A stretch of 64,000 nucleotides of DNA from Chryseobacterium sp. T16E-39 (GTDB lineage: Bacteria > Bacteroidota > Bacteroidia > Flavobacteriales > Weeksellaceae): contig NZ_CP022282.1 in assembly GCF_002216065.1 (NCBI RefSeq), positions 2,356,001 to 2,420,000 on the forward strand, given 5' to 3'. Below the pieces are notes generated by a model that saw only the letters and a list, made by a program, of their open reading frames with translations, did not search any database and was not told the origin of the DNA. The position numbers and the translations under genes are program-made. Position 1 is the stretch's first letter, and every line of letters starts with the position of its first letter. Shown piece after piece: positions 16,032 through 26,122 of the stretch.

Positions 16032-19000
16032 ATGAAAAAGAAAGTTCTACTTATTTGTGTGCTGGTGGCCGGCTTTTCCAAGGTACAAGCACAAAGGTGG
16101 GAAAAGGTATCACAAAAAACTTCAGAAATAAGAAAAGAGGTAGAAGTACAGCATGCTTTCAAAGTTGATTTGGCTTCACTCAGAAGCCTTTTAAAAGATG
16201 CAGTAGAAACAGGAAAAGGAGCAAAACCTGTTATCGTTTCTCTTCCTACTGCTGAAGGGAAAATTGAAAAATTTGCTGTATACAGCGATCCTGTTGTTGA
16301 AAAAAGTTTAGCTGAAAGGTATCAATTAGGATCATATGTAGGAGTAGGGTTTGATGACCCGTCTAAATATGTAAGGTTCAGCACTTCTCCAACTGAAATG
16401 CAGTCCATGATCATTAAAGATGGAAAGTATCAGTTTATTGAACCCATAACGTTGGATAAACAAACCTATGGTGTCTTCTATAAAACAAAGAGAACAAGTG
16501 GAGAACATGGTTTTGAATGTACAACCGGTGAAAAAAACTTCAGTGACATCAAAGCACTGCAAAAAAACGGAAAAAAAAATCTTTCCCAAATAGGAATCAC
16601 AAGCAGACCATCAAGCACAAAGTACAGAACCTATAGATTAGCACTGTCTGTTACGGGTGAATACACTCAGGTTTTTGGTGGAGTTGCCGGGGCTGCTGCA
16701 CAAATCAATACAACAATGACCCGTGTGAATGGGGTATTTGAAAAAGATTTTGGCGCTAAGTTACTCGTTCAGGATTTGCCGGGAATCATCTATGCAGATG
16801 CTGCCACAGACCCCTATTCTGATGGAGATGTTGGATCTGGCGGAGCATGGAATTTAGAGCTGCAAAATACATTAACAGCCAATGTAGGAGATGCCGGCTA
16901 TGATATCGGCCACTTATTCGGTGCTACCGGAGGAGGCGGTAACGCAGGCGGTATTGGTAATATTTGTGTAAACCCTACAGTGGCAGAACCAAAAGGAAAA
17001 GGGTCTGGATTCACTTCTCCTCAAAATGGTCCTCCAAGTGGAGATTCCTTTGATATCGATTATGTCGCTCATGAGCTGGGACATCAATTGGGTGCCAATC
17101 ATACTTTCTCAAAGAGTACAGAAAGTTCAGGAGTAAATGTAGAACCTGGAGGTGGAACAACCATTATGGGCTACGCTGGAATTACGCAGGATAACGTACA
17201 GTTAAATTCTGATGCTTATTTTCATTATGCATCTATTGATCAGGTTTTAACGACCCTTGAAAGCAAACCTAACTGTGGCATAGCTCAGGAGATTGTGGTG
17301 AACACTCCCCCAGCAATTTCACCTCTTACAGCTTATACGATTCCCAAAGGAACTCCATATTATCTGGATGCCAATGCCGCAGACACTGAAAATGACCCAT
17401 TAAATTATACATGGGAGCAATACGATAGTGTTGATAGTTTCGCATCAATTTCAGGAGACAGCGGATGGGGATATAACCTTCAGGGCTCTTTGGCAAGATC
17501 TCGTTTCGGAACAGCAAGCGGAAGAAGATATTTCCCAAGTTTATCAACTGTGATGTCGGGTAATTTAACCAATAAGGCTGAATGGGAAACAGTACCTTAT
17601 ATTCCCAGAACCTTACACTATGCGGTAACAGTAAGAGATGAAAATGCACAAAGACCTATGTTGTCCTCTTCTGAAACGACAGTAACCGTTGGAAATACTG
17701 GCCCATTTAAATTTAATGGACTTACCGCTTCTTCAGTATTGTATAATAATGCTTCAAATACAATCCAATGGGAGGTAGCAAATACTAATGTAGCTCCATA
17801 TAATGTAGCTAATGTAAAAATAGATTACACTTCCAACAATGGAACCACATGGACCGATCTTGTAGCCTCTACTCCAAACACAGGAAGCTACTCTGCACAA
17901 ATGCCAGGTAACTTAACCGGGGCCGTTAAATTTAGAATATCCGCAATTGGAAACATATTCTATGCTGTATCTCCACAGGTTACTATTGGAACGGCTCCTA
18001 CATCAACCAATAATGCTCCTACCGGGGTCATGGCCATTGATACAGAAGTTTTCAAAACAACAGCAAGACTAAGCTGGAATAGTGTACCAGGTGCGACCTA
18101 TTCTATCAATTACAGAAAAACCGGTGCTGCAAACTGGTCCAACACAACAAGTCCAACCAATTCTGTAGTTCTAAATAACCTTGAAGATGAAACCAATTAC
18201 GAAGCACAGGTTGCTGCAGTTGTAAATACTGTTCCGGGAACATTTTCAAGCAATTATGCTTTTAAAACAAAAGGATTGAAAACGGGAGTGGATTATTGTT
18301 TAATGACAACGGGAGGAAATAATACACTCAGCCCCCTTTTCAGTGCTCTTTTATCAATGACGGTATCCAACCTGAATTATTCTGGAGGCAATACATTAAA
18401 TGACATTGCAAATACTTATAAAGATTATAGTGAAGATCCTGCTAAAATGATCAATTTAATCAAAGGGACTCAATATACTTTAACTTATTCAGATTATGCC
18501 AACAGGTCCAATCAGTATAACGACTGGTTTCAGGTATGGATAGATTATAACAGAAATGGTATTTTCGAAGCATCAGAAAAAGTAGGTTCTAAAAATGCAA
18601 TTCCTAATGCTAATAAAAGACATAACGGAACCATTGTATTTACTGTTCCCGCAAACGCATATTCAGGAGATAAGACTTTAAGAATGAGAGTAGCAAGTAC
18701 ATTCTTTAATGGTATAGATGACCCATGTGGAAGCCCATCTGTTCCCGTTACCGGAGGTGGGACAATTTCAGCAGGTTCATTCAGAGACTTCCCAGTGAAA
18801 ATTACAGATGCCCTTGCAGTAAATGAAGTAAAAGAGACCAAATCTGAAATAGAGATTTATCCAAATCCTGCCGACACTTTTGTAGAGGTTAAGAACTTAA
18901 AAGGGAAAGCAGATTATAAGATTTACAGTGCAGACGGAAGACTAGTCCTGGAAGGTAAGCTGGAAGGCCAGAAAATTAACGTATCGACCCTCATAAAAGG

Positions 19001-19064
19001 AATGTATATTATTACCATTGCTGGTGAATCCAAAACGTATAACACAAAGCTAATTAAGAAGTAA
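16032..19064 (+). CDS. Secreted reprolysin-like zinc metalloprotease with T9SS tail
   Basis: 1010 aa. Signal peptide MKKKVLLICVLVAGFSKVQAQ; N-terminal propeptide-like part; catalytic domain with zinc motif HELGHQLGANH at about 347 and Met-turn IMGYAG at about 378 (metzincin, M12B-like). After it come Ig/FN3-like segments (one at about 660-745), a GEVED-type domain (WIDYNRNGIFEASEKVG, ~840) and a T9SS type A sorting tail (EIYPNPADTF ... GMYIITI). It should be exported through the outer membrane and anchored or released. Its natural substrate is unknown. It runs divergently from the membrane regulator at 14296-15741. Confidence 0.9.
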   Translation: MKKKVLLICVLVAGFSKVQAQRWEKVSQKTSEIRKEVEVQHAFKVDLASLRSLLKDAVETGKGAKPVIVSLPTAEGKIEKFAVYSDPVVEKSLAERYQLGSYVGVGFDDPSKYVRFSTSPTEMQSMIIKDGKYQFIEPITLDKQTYGVFYKTKRTSGEHGFECTTGEKNFSDIKALQKNGKKNLSQIGITSRPSSTKYRTYRLALSVTGEYTQVFGGVAGAAAQINTTMTRVNGVFEKDFGAKLLVQDLPGIIYADAATDPYSDGDVGSGGAWNLELQNTLTANVGDAGYDIGHLFGATGGGGNAGGIGNICVNPTVAEPKGKGSGFTSPQNGPPSGDSFDIDYVAHELGHQLGANHTFSKSTESSGVNVEPGGGTTIMGYAGITQDNVQLNSDAYFHYASIDQVLTTLESKPNCGIAQEIVVNTPPAISPLTAYTIPKGTPYYLDANAADTENDPLNYTWEQYDSVDSFASISGDSGWGYNLQGSLARSRFGTASGRRYFPSLSTVMSGNLTNKAEWETVPYIPRTLHYAVTVRDENAQRPMLSSSETTVTVGNTGPFKFNGLTASSVLYNNASNTIQWEVANTNVAPYNVANVKIDYTSNNGTTWTDLVASTPNTGSYSAQMPGNLTGAVKFRISAIGNIFYAVSPQVTIGTAPTSTNNAPTGVMAIDTEVFKTTARLSWNSVPGATYSINYRKTGAANWSNTTSPTNSVVLNNLEDETNYEAQVAAVVNTVPGTFSSNYAFKTKGLKTGVDYCLMTTGGNNTLSPLFSALLSMTVSNLNYSGGNTLNDIANTYKDYSEDPAKMINLIKGTQYTLTYSDYANRSNQYNDWFQVWIDYNRNGIFEASEKVGSKNAIPNANKRHNGTIVFTVPANAYSGDKTLRMRVASTFFNGIDDPCGSPSVPVTGGGTISAGSFRDFPVKITDALAVNEVKETKSEIEIYPNPADTFVEVKNLKGKADYKIYSADGRLVLEGKLEGQKINVSTLIKGMYIITIAGESKTYNTKLIKK

Positions 19065-19148
19065 TTTCGTACCGTTAGTTTATTTTTAATACCTGTGGAT
19101 GATTTCTGTTCGCAGGTATTATTTTAACTAATAAAAAACAAAAACCCA

Positions 19149-20390
19149 ATGAAAAAAACCATACATAATATCCTCATTATATTACTGCTACATTTTTCCG
19201 CGGTACTTTTTGCCCAGGCAGATAATGTATTATTTATTGGTAATAGCATGACTTATTTTAATGATATGCCTGAACTTTTTAAAAGCATTGCCGTATCTAA
19301 AGGGAAAAATATTGAAGTTACCTCTCATACCGTAGGAGGAGCCGGATTTCTAAACCATGTCAATGATGCTTCGTTATTTTTAAAAATAAAGTCCAAAAAC
19401 TACAAATATGTAATTATGCAACCGGGAACCGGGGAATCAGCAGGAGCCTCTAATCCAGTAACTCTCACTGCTCAACGGGGTAATATGATAAAAGACTCGA
19501 TTAGAAAATACAGTCCGTGCTCTAAAATTTTCCTTTATGAAATACCATATGGGGTTCCTGCTCAAAATGAATATGCTACCTATTTTGCAGTTCAAAAAAT
19601 GATCAAGGATTCAATTACCAAGATGTCTACTCTTATGCAGGTTGAAATAATTCCAGCCGGAGAAGCAGCAAGGGCTCATTATACAGCCACAGAGGATCTT
19701 GCACTACATGGCTCTTTTAATGACGTTCATCCAAGCCTCCAGGGAAGTTATCTTGTTGCTTCAACTGTATTCAGTACCATTTTTCAAACTCCTGTCTTTC
19801 CGTCAAATTTTTATGGCGGACTTATTCAGAATAAAGCTGAATACTATCAGCAAACGGCAGGGAATACATTTTTAAGTAATCCTGCACAATGGAATGCCAA
19901 TGTCTTTCATTCAAACGCAAGATTCACCATCACCGGCTCTGGGCAAAATGTAAATCTGATCAATCTATCTGCAAATTATACGGCGCTCTTATGGGATTTT
20001 GGTGACGGAATCACGTCAACAGCAGCCAACCCAGTCCATCATTATTCCTCACCGGGTATTTATACCATTACCCTAACGATACATAGAAATTCATGTTCTG
20101 AGAACTTATCCAAACAGTTTGACACCAGCCTGTTGTCCGTACATGAAGAAAAAGCTTCAAAATTTGAATTTTATCCCAATCCGGTCGGAAATATAGCATT
20201 CTTACAATCAGAAAAAGTAATTAAAAATATTACAATTTATACTATGGATGGAAGGAAATTAAAAACAATCCCTGATTTCAATGCCAGAAATGGTAAAATT
20301 GATTTCTCAGCCTTCACAAATGGTAACTATATTCTAAGTGTCCAATACACGGATGATGTTTTTCAAAATATTAAAATCATCAAGAAATAA
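19149..20390 (+). CDS. Secreted SGNH-hydrolase-like protein with PKD domain and T9SS tail
   Basis: 413 aa. Signal peptide ending VLFAQA; an SGNH-like fold with the Ser block LFIGNSMTYFNDMP (~29-42), Gly block TVGGAGFLNHV, block YVIMQPGTGES and a C-terminal DVHPSLQGSYL with the likely catalytic Asp/His. Next a PKD-like domain (LLWDFGDGITSTAANPVHHY, ~280-320) and a sorting tail (FEFYPNPVGN ... NGNYILSVQ). Probably an extracellular esterase or deacetylase on a polymer; the substrate is inferred at most. It lies 84 bp after the metalloprotease and may be cotranscribed. Confidence 0.78.
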   Translation: MKKTIHNILIILLLHFSAVLFAQADNVLFIGNSMTYFNDMPELFKSIAVSKGKNIEVTSHTVGGAGFLNHVNDASLFLKIKSKNYKYVIMQPGTGESAGASNPVTLTAQRGNMIKDSIRKYSPCSKIFLYEIPYGVPAQNEYATYFAVQKMIKDSITKMSTLMQVEIIPAGEAARAHYTATEDLALHGSFNDVHPSLQGSYLVASTVFSTIFQTPVFPSNFYGGLIQNKAEYYQQTAGNTFLSNPAQWNANVFHSNARFTITGSGQNVNLINLSANYTALLWDFGDGITSTAANPVHHYSSPGIYTITLTIHRNSCSENLSKQFDTSLLSVHEEKASKFEFYPNPVGNIAFLQSEKVIKNITIYTMDGRKLKTIPDFNARNGKIDFSAFTNGNYILSVQYTDDVFQNIKIIKK

Positions 20391-20392
20391 TA

Positions 20393-20502
20393 ATATAGAA
20401 ACAGAAGAATTACTCGGTATCCTCTTTGTTTCTATATTTAAATACAAATTTTTCATATTCCATTTTTCAAAAACTTCCTAAATCATGGGAAGTTTTTATT
20501 TT
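20393..20502 (+). terminator. Hairpins ending the metalloprotease/SGNH unit
   Basis: Two hairpins in tandem: ATATAGAAACA/TGTTTCTATAT (20393-20403 and 20427-20437) with a long loop, then AAAACTTCC/GGAAGTTTT (20470-20478 and 20488-20496) followed by a T-rich run. The second looks like the functional terminator. Confidence 0.65.
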
Positions 20503-20556
20503 TGAGTTACATCCCATAGTTGAACTTCATCTCCAAAAATTTTTAATCAAAAATAA

Positions 20557-20582
20557 AACCTCCCGCATCACTACAAGAGGTT
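20557..20582 (-). terminator. Possible terminator after the 20643 gene
   Basis: A 6-bp stem AACCTC/GAGGTT (20557-20562 and 20577-20582) is followed on the minus strand by TTTTATTTTT. It lies about 60 nt after the stop codon of the minus-strand gene at 20643. Confidence 0.45.
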
Positions 20583-20642
20583 CTATACAATTAAAACTTT
20601 TATTTCATATCGTTCGCATCTTATCTCATCTGAAATCAAATA

Positions 20643-21725
20643 CTAATTTCTAAAGAATCTCATAAACATATAGTCCCCTACTGCTCCAACTTCAGAAGCA
20701 TAAAACATTCTTGTAGAAAGATTATATGATTTAACAGTAGTACCGTCAGTAGGAGTCGGATCATAGGTATCAAACTGCATAATGGTCCCTTCAGAATTCT
20801 GGGCTCCATAGCTATAGGTATCTACCCAAATATTGGGTTGCAATGTGTAAGGTCCATTATAGGTTGTGCTTGAATTACTTGTATGTCCCCATACAGCAAA
20901 GTAATACGCATAGATTGGATGATTGGTCATATTTTTAAAAGAAATATATCCCGCTGTATTTGTACCGTTATATCTTACCTGAAGATCTCCCAGCTGAACA
21001 ACAGAATTAGTAACCGTATTCGCATCAATAAATCCTTGATAATTCACACTTGATCCGCTTTGAGTTCCGGATGTTTGGTTTGTTTTGTACCATTTTGAAC
21101 CGTCATTATAATATATTCCCGGAGTTACATTATTGGGTGATACCCCTGCAGTAGCAGTATTATATACAAGCATCCCGGCAGTATGTAAAGCTAAAGGAGC
21201 AGGCGAGGCTGTGCCGGTAAGAGCTACTCTTGGCATCAGGAGCCCTTTATTGATTGCGGAAGTTTCCAGGATAGCATCGCTATTAGGAGCAGCAGTACCA
21301 ATTCCAACATTTCCCGTTCCGGTAAATCCTAAACTATTGCCTCCCAGATTCACATTTCTATTTCCGTTAAGTATTCCATCTGCATTGTAAATAGTATTTC
21401 CACCACCACCACTTCCTGCAAATTTTTGCCATGCGGTTCCTTCAAAATAATAATAACCCGTTGCATCCATATTTGCCGTTTGGCCCGTAGCCGTTCCGGT
21501 GGAAATATCATTTACGTACACCAAAGTTCCGTTGGGAACACCTGACATAGTGAAAGCTCTCAGCCTGTCTACTCTGGGTGCAATGATACCATCTACACTT
21601 GTACCAGATATATTTTTAGCGACAATATCTAAGGTAGCGGCAGGAACAGTGGTATTGATACCAACTTGAGCCTTGGATACGCTCATGCATCCAAGAATCC
21701 CCAATAGAATAATTTTGTTTTTCAT
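20643..21725 (-). CDS. Secreted surface protein of unknown function
   Basis: 360 aa from ATG 21723-21725, which opens with signal peptide MKNKIILLGILGCMSVSKAQ; the longer frame to 21857 adds an implausible second hydrophobic stretch. The mature N-terminus VGINTTVPAATLDIVAKN and repeats such as GNVGIGTAAPNSDAILETS are typical of Bacteroidetes surface proteins related to tail-fibre-like modules. The Ser/Thr/Gly-rich middle and aromatic C-terminal half (YYFAVWGHTSNSS) look beta-rich. No T9SS tail is seen, unlike its neighbours. Function unknown. Confidence 0.75.
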   Translation of the reverse strand: MKNKIILLGILGCMSVSKAQVGINTTVPAATLDIVAKNISGTSVDGIIAPRVDRLRAFTMSGVPNGTLVYVNDISTGTATGQTANMDATGYYYFEGTAWQKFAGSGGGGNTIYNADGILNGNRNVNLGGNSLGFTGTGNVGIGTAAPNSDAILETSAINKGLLMPRVALTGTASPAPLALHTAGMLVYNTATAGVSPNNVTPGIYYNDGSKWYKTNQTSGTQSGSSVNYQGFIDANTVTNSVVQLGDLQVRYNGTNTAGYISFKNMTNHPIYAYYFAVWGHTSNSSTTYNGPYTLQPNIWVDTYSYGAQNSEGTIMQFDTYDPTPTDGTTVKSYNLSTRMFYASEVGAVGDYMFMRFFRN

Positions 21726-21941
21726 TTGATTAGTTTTTATGTTAATGTGTTCTTGTGAAATTAAATTCTTCTTCACTTCCCCACTAATAATTAAAAGCAA
21801 ATTGAAAAGTCCAAAACAAACAAGCATCAAACACCCAAACAAACACCTGACTATCACAACATTAAAGGTAATAATTTATTTTATATATTTCATTATTTAA
21901 TGAATTAATTTAAATAATACATCCCTATGAATGATGACCAT

Positions 21942-21974
21942 AAAAAAATAAGCCCTCATTTCTGAGAGCTTATT
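21942..21974 (-). terminator. Terminator after the 1255-aa repeat protein
   Basis: AATAAGC/GCTTATT (21947-21953 and 21968-21974) with an inner CTCA/TGAG pairing, followed on the minus strand by a run of T. It lies 22 nt after the stop codon. Confidence 0.85.
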
Positions 21975-21995
21975 CCTTTTATAATTATTTAAACT

Positions 21996-24900
21996 TTATT
22001 CTTTGATAAATTTCTTTTGAGCTGTACCCTGCGCATCTTCGATGTCTATAACATACACTCCATTTATCAATCTGCTTACATCAATCTTATTATTCAAGAT
22101 GATTCCGCTATTCACAAGCTGACCTGCAGCATTATACAATTTATAATTAGCTCTTTTACTAATATTTTTCACATTCAATACAGAGCTAACCGGGTTAGGA
22201 TAAATCAGAATTTCCGTCTGATTTGTCGCATTTGGCACCGGATTTTTAGAAATCCTTACTGTATAATCCTCAACCTCACCATTGGCAAAACCTGTACAGT
22301 TTACAGGAATACCATCTCTCTGCATAGCAACTCTCATCACCACATACTTATAATCTGTTGTACTGATAAACGCATCCACAGGCACACTAAATGTTCCTTT
22401 AATAGGAGTCGTTGTATTCGGTGAAGAAACAAGGATTCTTTCATCAATATCAAAAGTTCCGTTTCTGTCAAAATCAATCCATACAGCAATACCTTCATCG
22501 TAAGTATTTCCTGTCCATGATTTTTCAATAGAGATTTCATTACCTCCTGAACCCTGAACAAGGTTTATAAATTTCGTTGTATCTGCTGTAAAGTCAGAAT
22601 AATTAGTAGCATCAGTAGTGCTCTCCATAGTTGGCTTACCGTTTGGCTTCACCGTAACCTTTGAAATAAATTCAGATGCTGAACTTGTAGATTTCATTGG
22701 ACAATAGATCACGGTAGGTGTAGTGAAATAATAAGGAAGTGTATAAGTTCCTGGTGTACCACCACAGATGTTAGCTACTTCCATTTCATATTTCGTCAGC
22801 TCCAATAATCCTGTAATAATATAATTATTGTTTGTAATTGTAACAGTAGTCCAGCTAGGAATACCAACTTTTCTATATCTTAAGATATAAGTAGCACCAG
22901 GGAAAGAGTCCCAGATTACGGTTGCCGAGGTCGTTGTTAATTGAGTGATCGTTAATCCCGGAGGAGGTAAATCACATGTTCTCTCTGTAGTAAATACCGC
23001 TGGAGAAGACCATCCATTATAAGTTGTTTCGTTATCACACTTGTTGGCAATCTGAACTTCATAGGTAGTGTAAACACTTAAACCTGTCAATGCATAAGTA
23101 TTTGTTGGTGCCAATGGCAATATGATGTCTGCACTCCAACCTGCGTTACCACTTCCTACAATTCTGTATCTCATTTTATAAGACGAACTAACTGCAAGTG
23201 GTCCCCAAGTGATCAGTGCAGAAGTTGTTGTAATATTACTTACTGTAACATTCGGAGGCGTAGGATCACATTTTGTAGTAAATTCATTGTGTGAATATAC
23301 ACCAGGAACACTGTTACAAACTGCCGCTACCTCAACCTCATAAAGAGTTGCAGGTAATAAGGCAGATAAATTATAGGTATTCGTAGTTGCAGGAGCTGCA
23401 ACAGCCGGTATGCTTATTGAAGTCCACGCACCACCTGAACCTACTGGCCTGTATCTTACAATATATGAAGCTCCCCCATTATCCTGAGGCCATGTTACTG
23501 TTGCTGCATTGTGAGTAATACCGCTTAATGTTACAACTGGTGTTGTTGTATTACAGATAAGTAATTTTACATTATCAATAGCTGCAGGTGGTTGAGTTCC
23601 TCCACTTCCATCATTTCTCCATTCGAATACCAAACGCATTGTTGTTCCTGCAAAACTACTGATATTCAAAGTATTGTTAATGAATGTCTGCCATGTAGTC
23701 TGTTGGTTATAATTGTTTCCTATTTGAATTCTTCCAGCCCCTGCAGCAATCTGAACTCCCGCTGTAGGCATAAAAGATGCTGGAACCAACCATACTCTTA
23801 AATAATCATAAGTACTTTCTCCATCTGCTTTCCAATCAAAAGATAAAGTAGCAATGGATGCTCCTGCAGGAACGATAATATCTCTATATGCCTGCGTTAC
23901 ACTTGTTGAACCAGTCGCATATGCATTGGTTGTTCCATTCGTATTGGATATATAAATAGAATTGGCTGGATTACCTGTAGCACTGCCATAAGCCCATTTA
24001 TTGACCTGAGTTCCACTCGTAAATCCGAAATCATTATTTGTAGAGAAATTCTGATTATATGGAATGGTTGCCGGTATTTGGGTTGTTGTAAAAGTTGGAC
24101 CCGAAATCCAAAAACTACTATCTGTTGAACTACAAACAGATTTCACCCACCAATAATAAGTGGTATTAGGAGCAAGAGTAGTTAAATTCACTGACGTTGT
24201 AGCACTTGTTCCGGTTGGAGGCGTTCCTGCAACAGGAGGAGTATTGGTCGTTGTTAGATAATAAGCATATCCATTACCAGGTGCAGGAGTTGGAGCCGTC
24301 CAACTTAAAGTCGCACCAGTAGCGGTTACCCCATTCACTGCTAAAGCAGAAGGAACAACACACGTAGGAATGGCAAGATTAATATTATCCAAAGCTACCG
24401 GAGGTTGGGTACCTCCACTACTGTCATTCGTCCATTCGAACACCAATCGCATGGTAGAACCTGCAAAGCTGCTCAAATTTAAATTGGTATTAAAATAAGT
24501 CTGCCAGCTTGTTTGTTGGTTGTAATTAGCACCTAATTGAATTCTTCCGGCACCTGCTGTAATCTGAGATCCTGCAACTGGCATGAAAGAAGCCGGAACT
24601 AACCAAACTCTTAAAAAGTCATAGTTACTTTCTCCATCTGCTTTCCAGTCAAATGCCAAAGTAGCGGCCGTAGTTCCAATCGGGATAATAATATCTCTAT
24701 AAGCATGAACAACACTGCTTGTACCCGTTGTATACGTATTAGCAGTACCATTATCCGATATGTAAATAGAGTTTGCAGGGTTCCCCGTTGCAGAACCATA
24801 CACCCATTTATTAACTTGAGTTCCATTAGTAAATCCTAGATCATTACCTGTAGAGAAGTTTTGACTATATGGAATCGTTGCAGCGATCTGTGTCGTTGTA

Positions 24901-25763
24901 AAATTTGCACCTGTAGCCCAAATACTACTGTCGGTCGGGCTACAAACTGATTTCACCCACCAATAATAAGTCGTATTAGGTGTTAAACCTGTAATGTTTG
25001 CGGATGTCCCTGCTGTAGTTCCTGTTGGTGTTGTCCCAGCAACTGGAGGCACATTCGAAGTACTGATATAGTACGCATATCCATTAGCCGGTGCAGGAGT
25101 GGGAGCAGTCCATGCTATTGTAGCGGAATTTGAAGTTATGGTAGAAACAGGTGAAGCTGTAGGAACAAGGCATGTAGGAATTGACAAATTAATATTATCA
25201 ATTGCTACAGGAGGTTGTGTTCCTGCACTTGTATCATTTCTCCATTCAAATACCAATCGCATTGTACTTCCAGCAAAACTACTGATGTTCAAAGTGGTAT
25301 TAAGATAAGTCTGCCATGTTGGCTTCTGATTAAATTGACCCAGTTGGATATTACCTCCACCAGTTCCAATTTGTACTCCCGCTGTTGGCGTTAAAGTAGT
25401 AGGCACAAGCCATACTCTTAAATAATCGTAATTACTTTCTCCATCTGCCTTCCAGTCAAATGCCAAAGTAGCAATAGTAGATCCGGCAGGAATTACAATA
25501 TCTCTATATGCCTGAACGACACTGGAAACACCCACGTCATAAGCATTAGCCCCCCCACCATTATTCGAAATATAAATGGAATTGGCAGCATTACCCGTTG
25601 CTGAACCATATTCCCATTTATTAGGTTGACTTCCATTAATCAATGTGAGATCATTTGCCGTCGAAAAATCCTGAATATACGGCAATGTAGCGGGTGCTTG
25701 TGCAGACAAGCCTCCATTGATCAAACACAGAAGAAGTATTAAAAAAATAGAAAATCTCTTCAT
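21996..25763 (-). CDS. Large secreted repeat protein: triple jelly-roll-like/FN3 modules, GEVED and T9SS tail
   Basis: 1255 aa. Signal peptide ends near GGLSAQAPATLP. Three near-identical modules of about 270 residues start at about 27, 297 and 567; each opens with an IPYxQxFST motif, then KWxYGSATGNxANSIYIS, SFAGxTMRLVFEW and an FN3 segment (NTTYYWWVKSVCS). More FN3 domains follow (about 750-1050), then a GEVED domain (WIDFDRNGTFDIDERI) and a T9SS sorting tail (ILIYPNPVSSVLNV ... NGVYVIDI). The modules look like carbohydrate- or protein-binding adhesin units made by internal duplication. Probably a cell-surface adhesin; no enzyme motif seen. Confidence 0.85.
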   Translation of the reverse strand: MKRFSIFLILLLCLINGGLSAQAPATLPYIQDFSTANDLTLINGSQPNKWEYGSATGNAANSIYISNNGGGANAYDVGVSSVVQAYRDIVIPAGSTIATLAFDWKADGESNYDYLRVWLVPTTLTPTAGVQIGTGGGNIQLGQFNQKPTWQTYLNTTLNISSFAGSTMRLVFEWRNDTSAGTQPPVAIDNINLSIPTCLVPTASPVSTITSNSATIAWTAPTPAPANGYAYYISTSNVPPVAGTTPTGTTAGTSANITGLTPNTTYYWWVKSVCSPTDSSIWATGANFTTTQIAATIPYSQNFSTGNDLGFTNGTQVNKWVYGSATGNPANSIYISDNGTANTYTTGTSSVVHAYRDIIIPIGTTAATLAFDWKADGESNYDFLRVWLVPASFMPVAGSQITAGAGRIQLGANYNQQTSWQTYFNTNLNLSSFAGSTMRLVFEWTNDSSGGTQPPVALDNINLAIPTCVVPSALAVNGVTATGATLSWTAPTPAPGNGYAYYLTTTNTPPVAGTPPTGTSATTSVNLTTLAPNTTYYWWVKSVCSSTDSSFWISGPTFTTTQIPATIPYNQNFSTNNDFGFTSGTQVNKWAYGSATGNPANSIYISNTNGTTNAYATGSTSVTQAYRDIIVPAGASIATLSFDWKADGESTYDYLRVWLVPASFMPTAGVQIAAGAGRIQIGNNYNQQTTWQTFINNTLNISSFAGTTMRLVFEWRNDGSGGTQPPAAIDNVKLLICNTTTPVVTLSGITHNAATVTWPQDNGGASYIVRYRPVGSGGAWTSISIPAVAAPATTNTYNLSALLPATLYEVEVAAVCNSVPGVYSHNEFTTKCDPTPPNVTVSNITTTSALITWGPLAVSSSYKMRYRIVGSGNAGWSADIILPLAPTNTYALTGLSVYTTYEVQIANKCDNETTYNGWSSPAVFTTERTCDLPPPGLTITQLTTTSATVIWDSFPGATYILRYRKVGIPSWTTVTITNNNYIITGLLELTKYEMEVANICGGTPGTYTLPYYFTTPTVIYCPMKSTSSASEFISKVTVKPNGKPTMESTTDATNYSDFTADTTKFINLVQGSGGNEISIEKSWTGNTYDEGIAVWIDFDRNGTFDIDERILVSSPNTTTPIKGTFSVPVDAFISTTDYKYVVMRVAMQRDGIPVNCTGFANGEVEDYTVRISKNPVPNATNQTEILIYPNPVSSVLNVKNISKRANYKLYNAAGQLVNSGIILNNKIDVSRLINGVYVIDIEDAQGTAQKKFIKE

Positions 25764-25790
25764 AAGTTATCATTATTAATATTAATCCTA

Positions 25791-25798
25791 CAAATCTA
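25791..25798 (-). promoter_or_regulatory. -7 box upstream of the repeat protein
   Basis: Reads TAGATTTG on the minus strand, matching TAnnTTTG, 27 nt before the start codon. The nearest TTTG upstream is too far (27 bp) for a good -33. Confidence 0.5.
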
Positions 25799-26122
25799 AA
25801 TCGTTTTTTCATAACATTTAGTATACAAATGAATATTTTTTGTAGGAATTTTATAAAAAAAAAGAAATTATTGATCTCAAAAAAATTAAGAATTCATCGA
25901 TAAATAAAGGCTATTTCACATAAAAACCTAAAGATATTGAAACAAATAACTCTAATTTCATAATGCTGGTTAGTGAATTCCCATGAGTTTTAAAACCAGC
26001 AGGCTTAACTTCGAAAAAATTTGTCGAAAGAAGAAATAACAAACGGCCTCCTAAGAGGCCGCAAAAAACACAAATGATGAAAAAAAATCTATTTCAAGAA
26101 TCGAAATAGAATATCTTAAAAT
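25799..26122. other. Intergenic region with inverted repeats, no gene
   Basis: AT-rich spacer. It holds GCTGGTT/AACCAGC arms (25965-25971 and 25994-26000), a TTCGA...TCGAA pair near 26012-26030, and the GC-rich hairpin at 26044-26061. No believable ORF on either strand. It separates the minus-strand small gene at 26123 from the repeat-protein promoter. Confidence 0.5.
26044..26061 (-). terminator. Terminator after the 55-aa membrane protein
   Basis: A 7-bp GC-rich stem CGGCCTC/GAGGCCG (26044-26050 and 26055-26061). On the minus strand it is followed by TTTGTTATTTC, an imperfect U tract. It lies about 60 nt downstream of the small gene at 26123-26290 and supports that gene being transcribed. 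Confidence 0.6.

Noticed and set aside
22017..22424. 135-codon plus-strand ORF inside the repeat protein
   Set aside because: Antisense shadow of a strongly supported coding frame with domain signatures on the minus strand.
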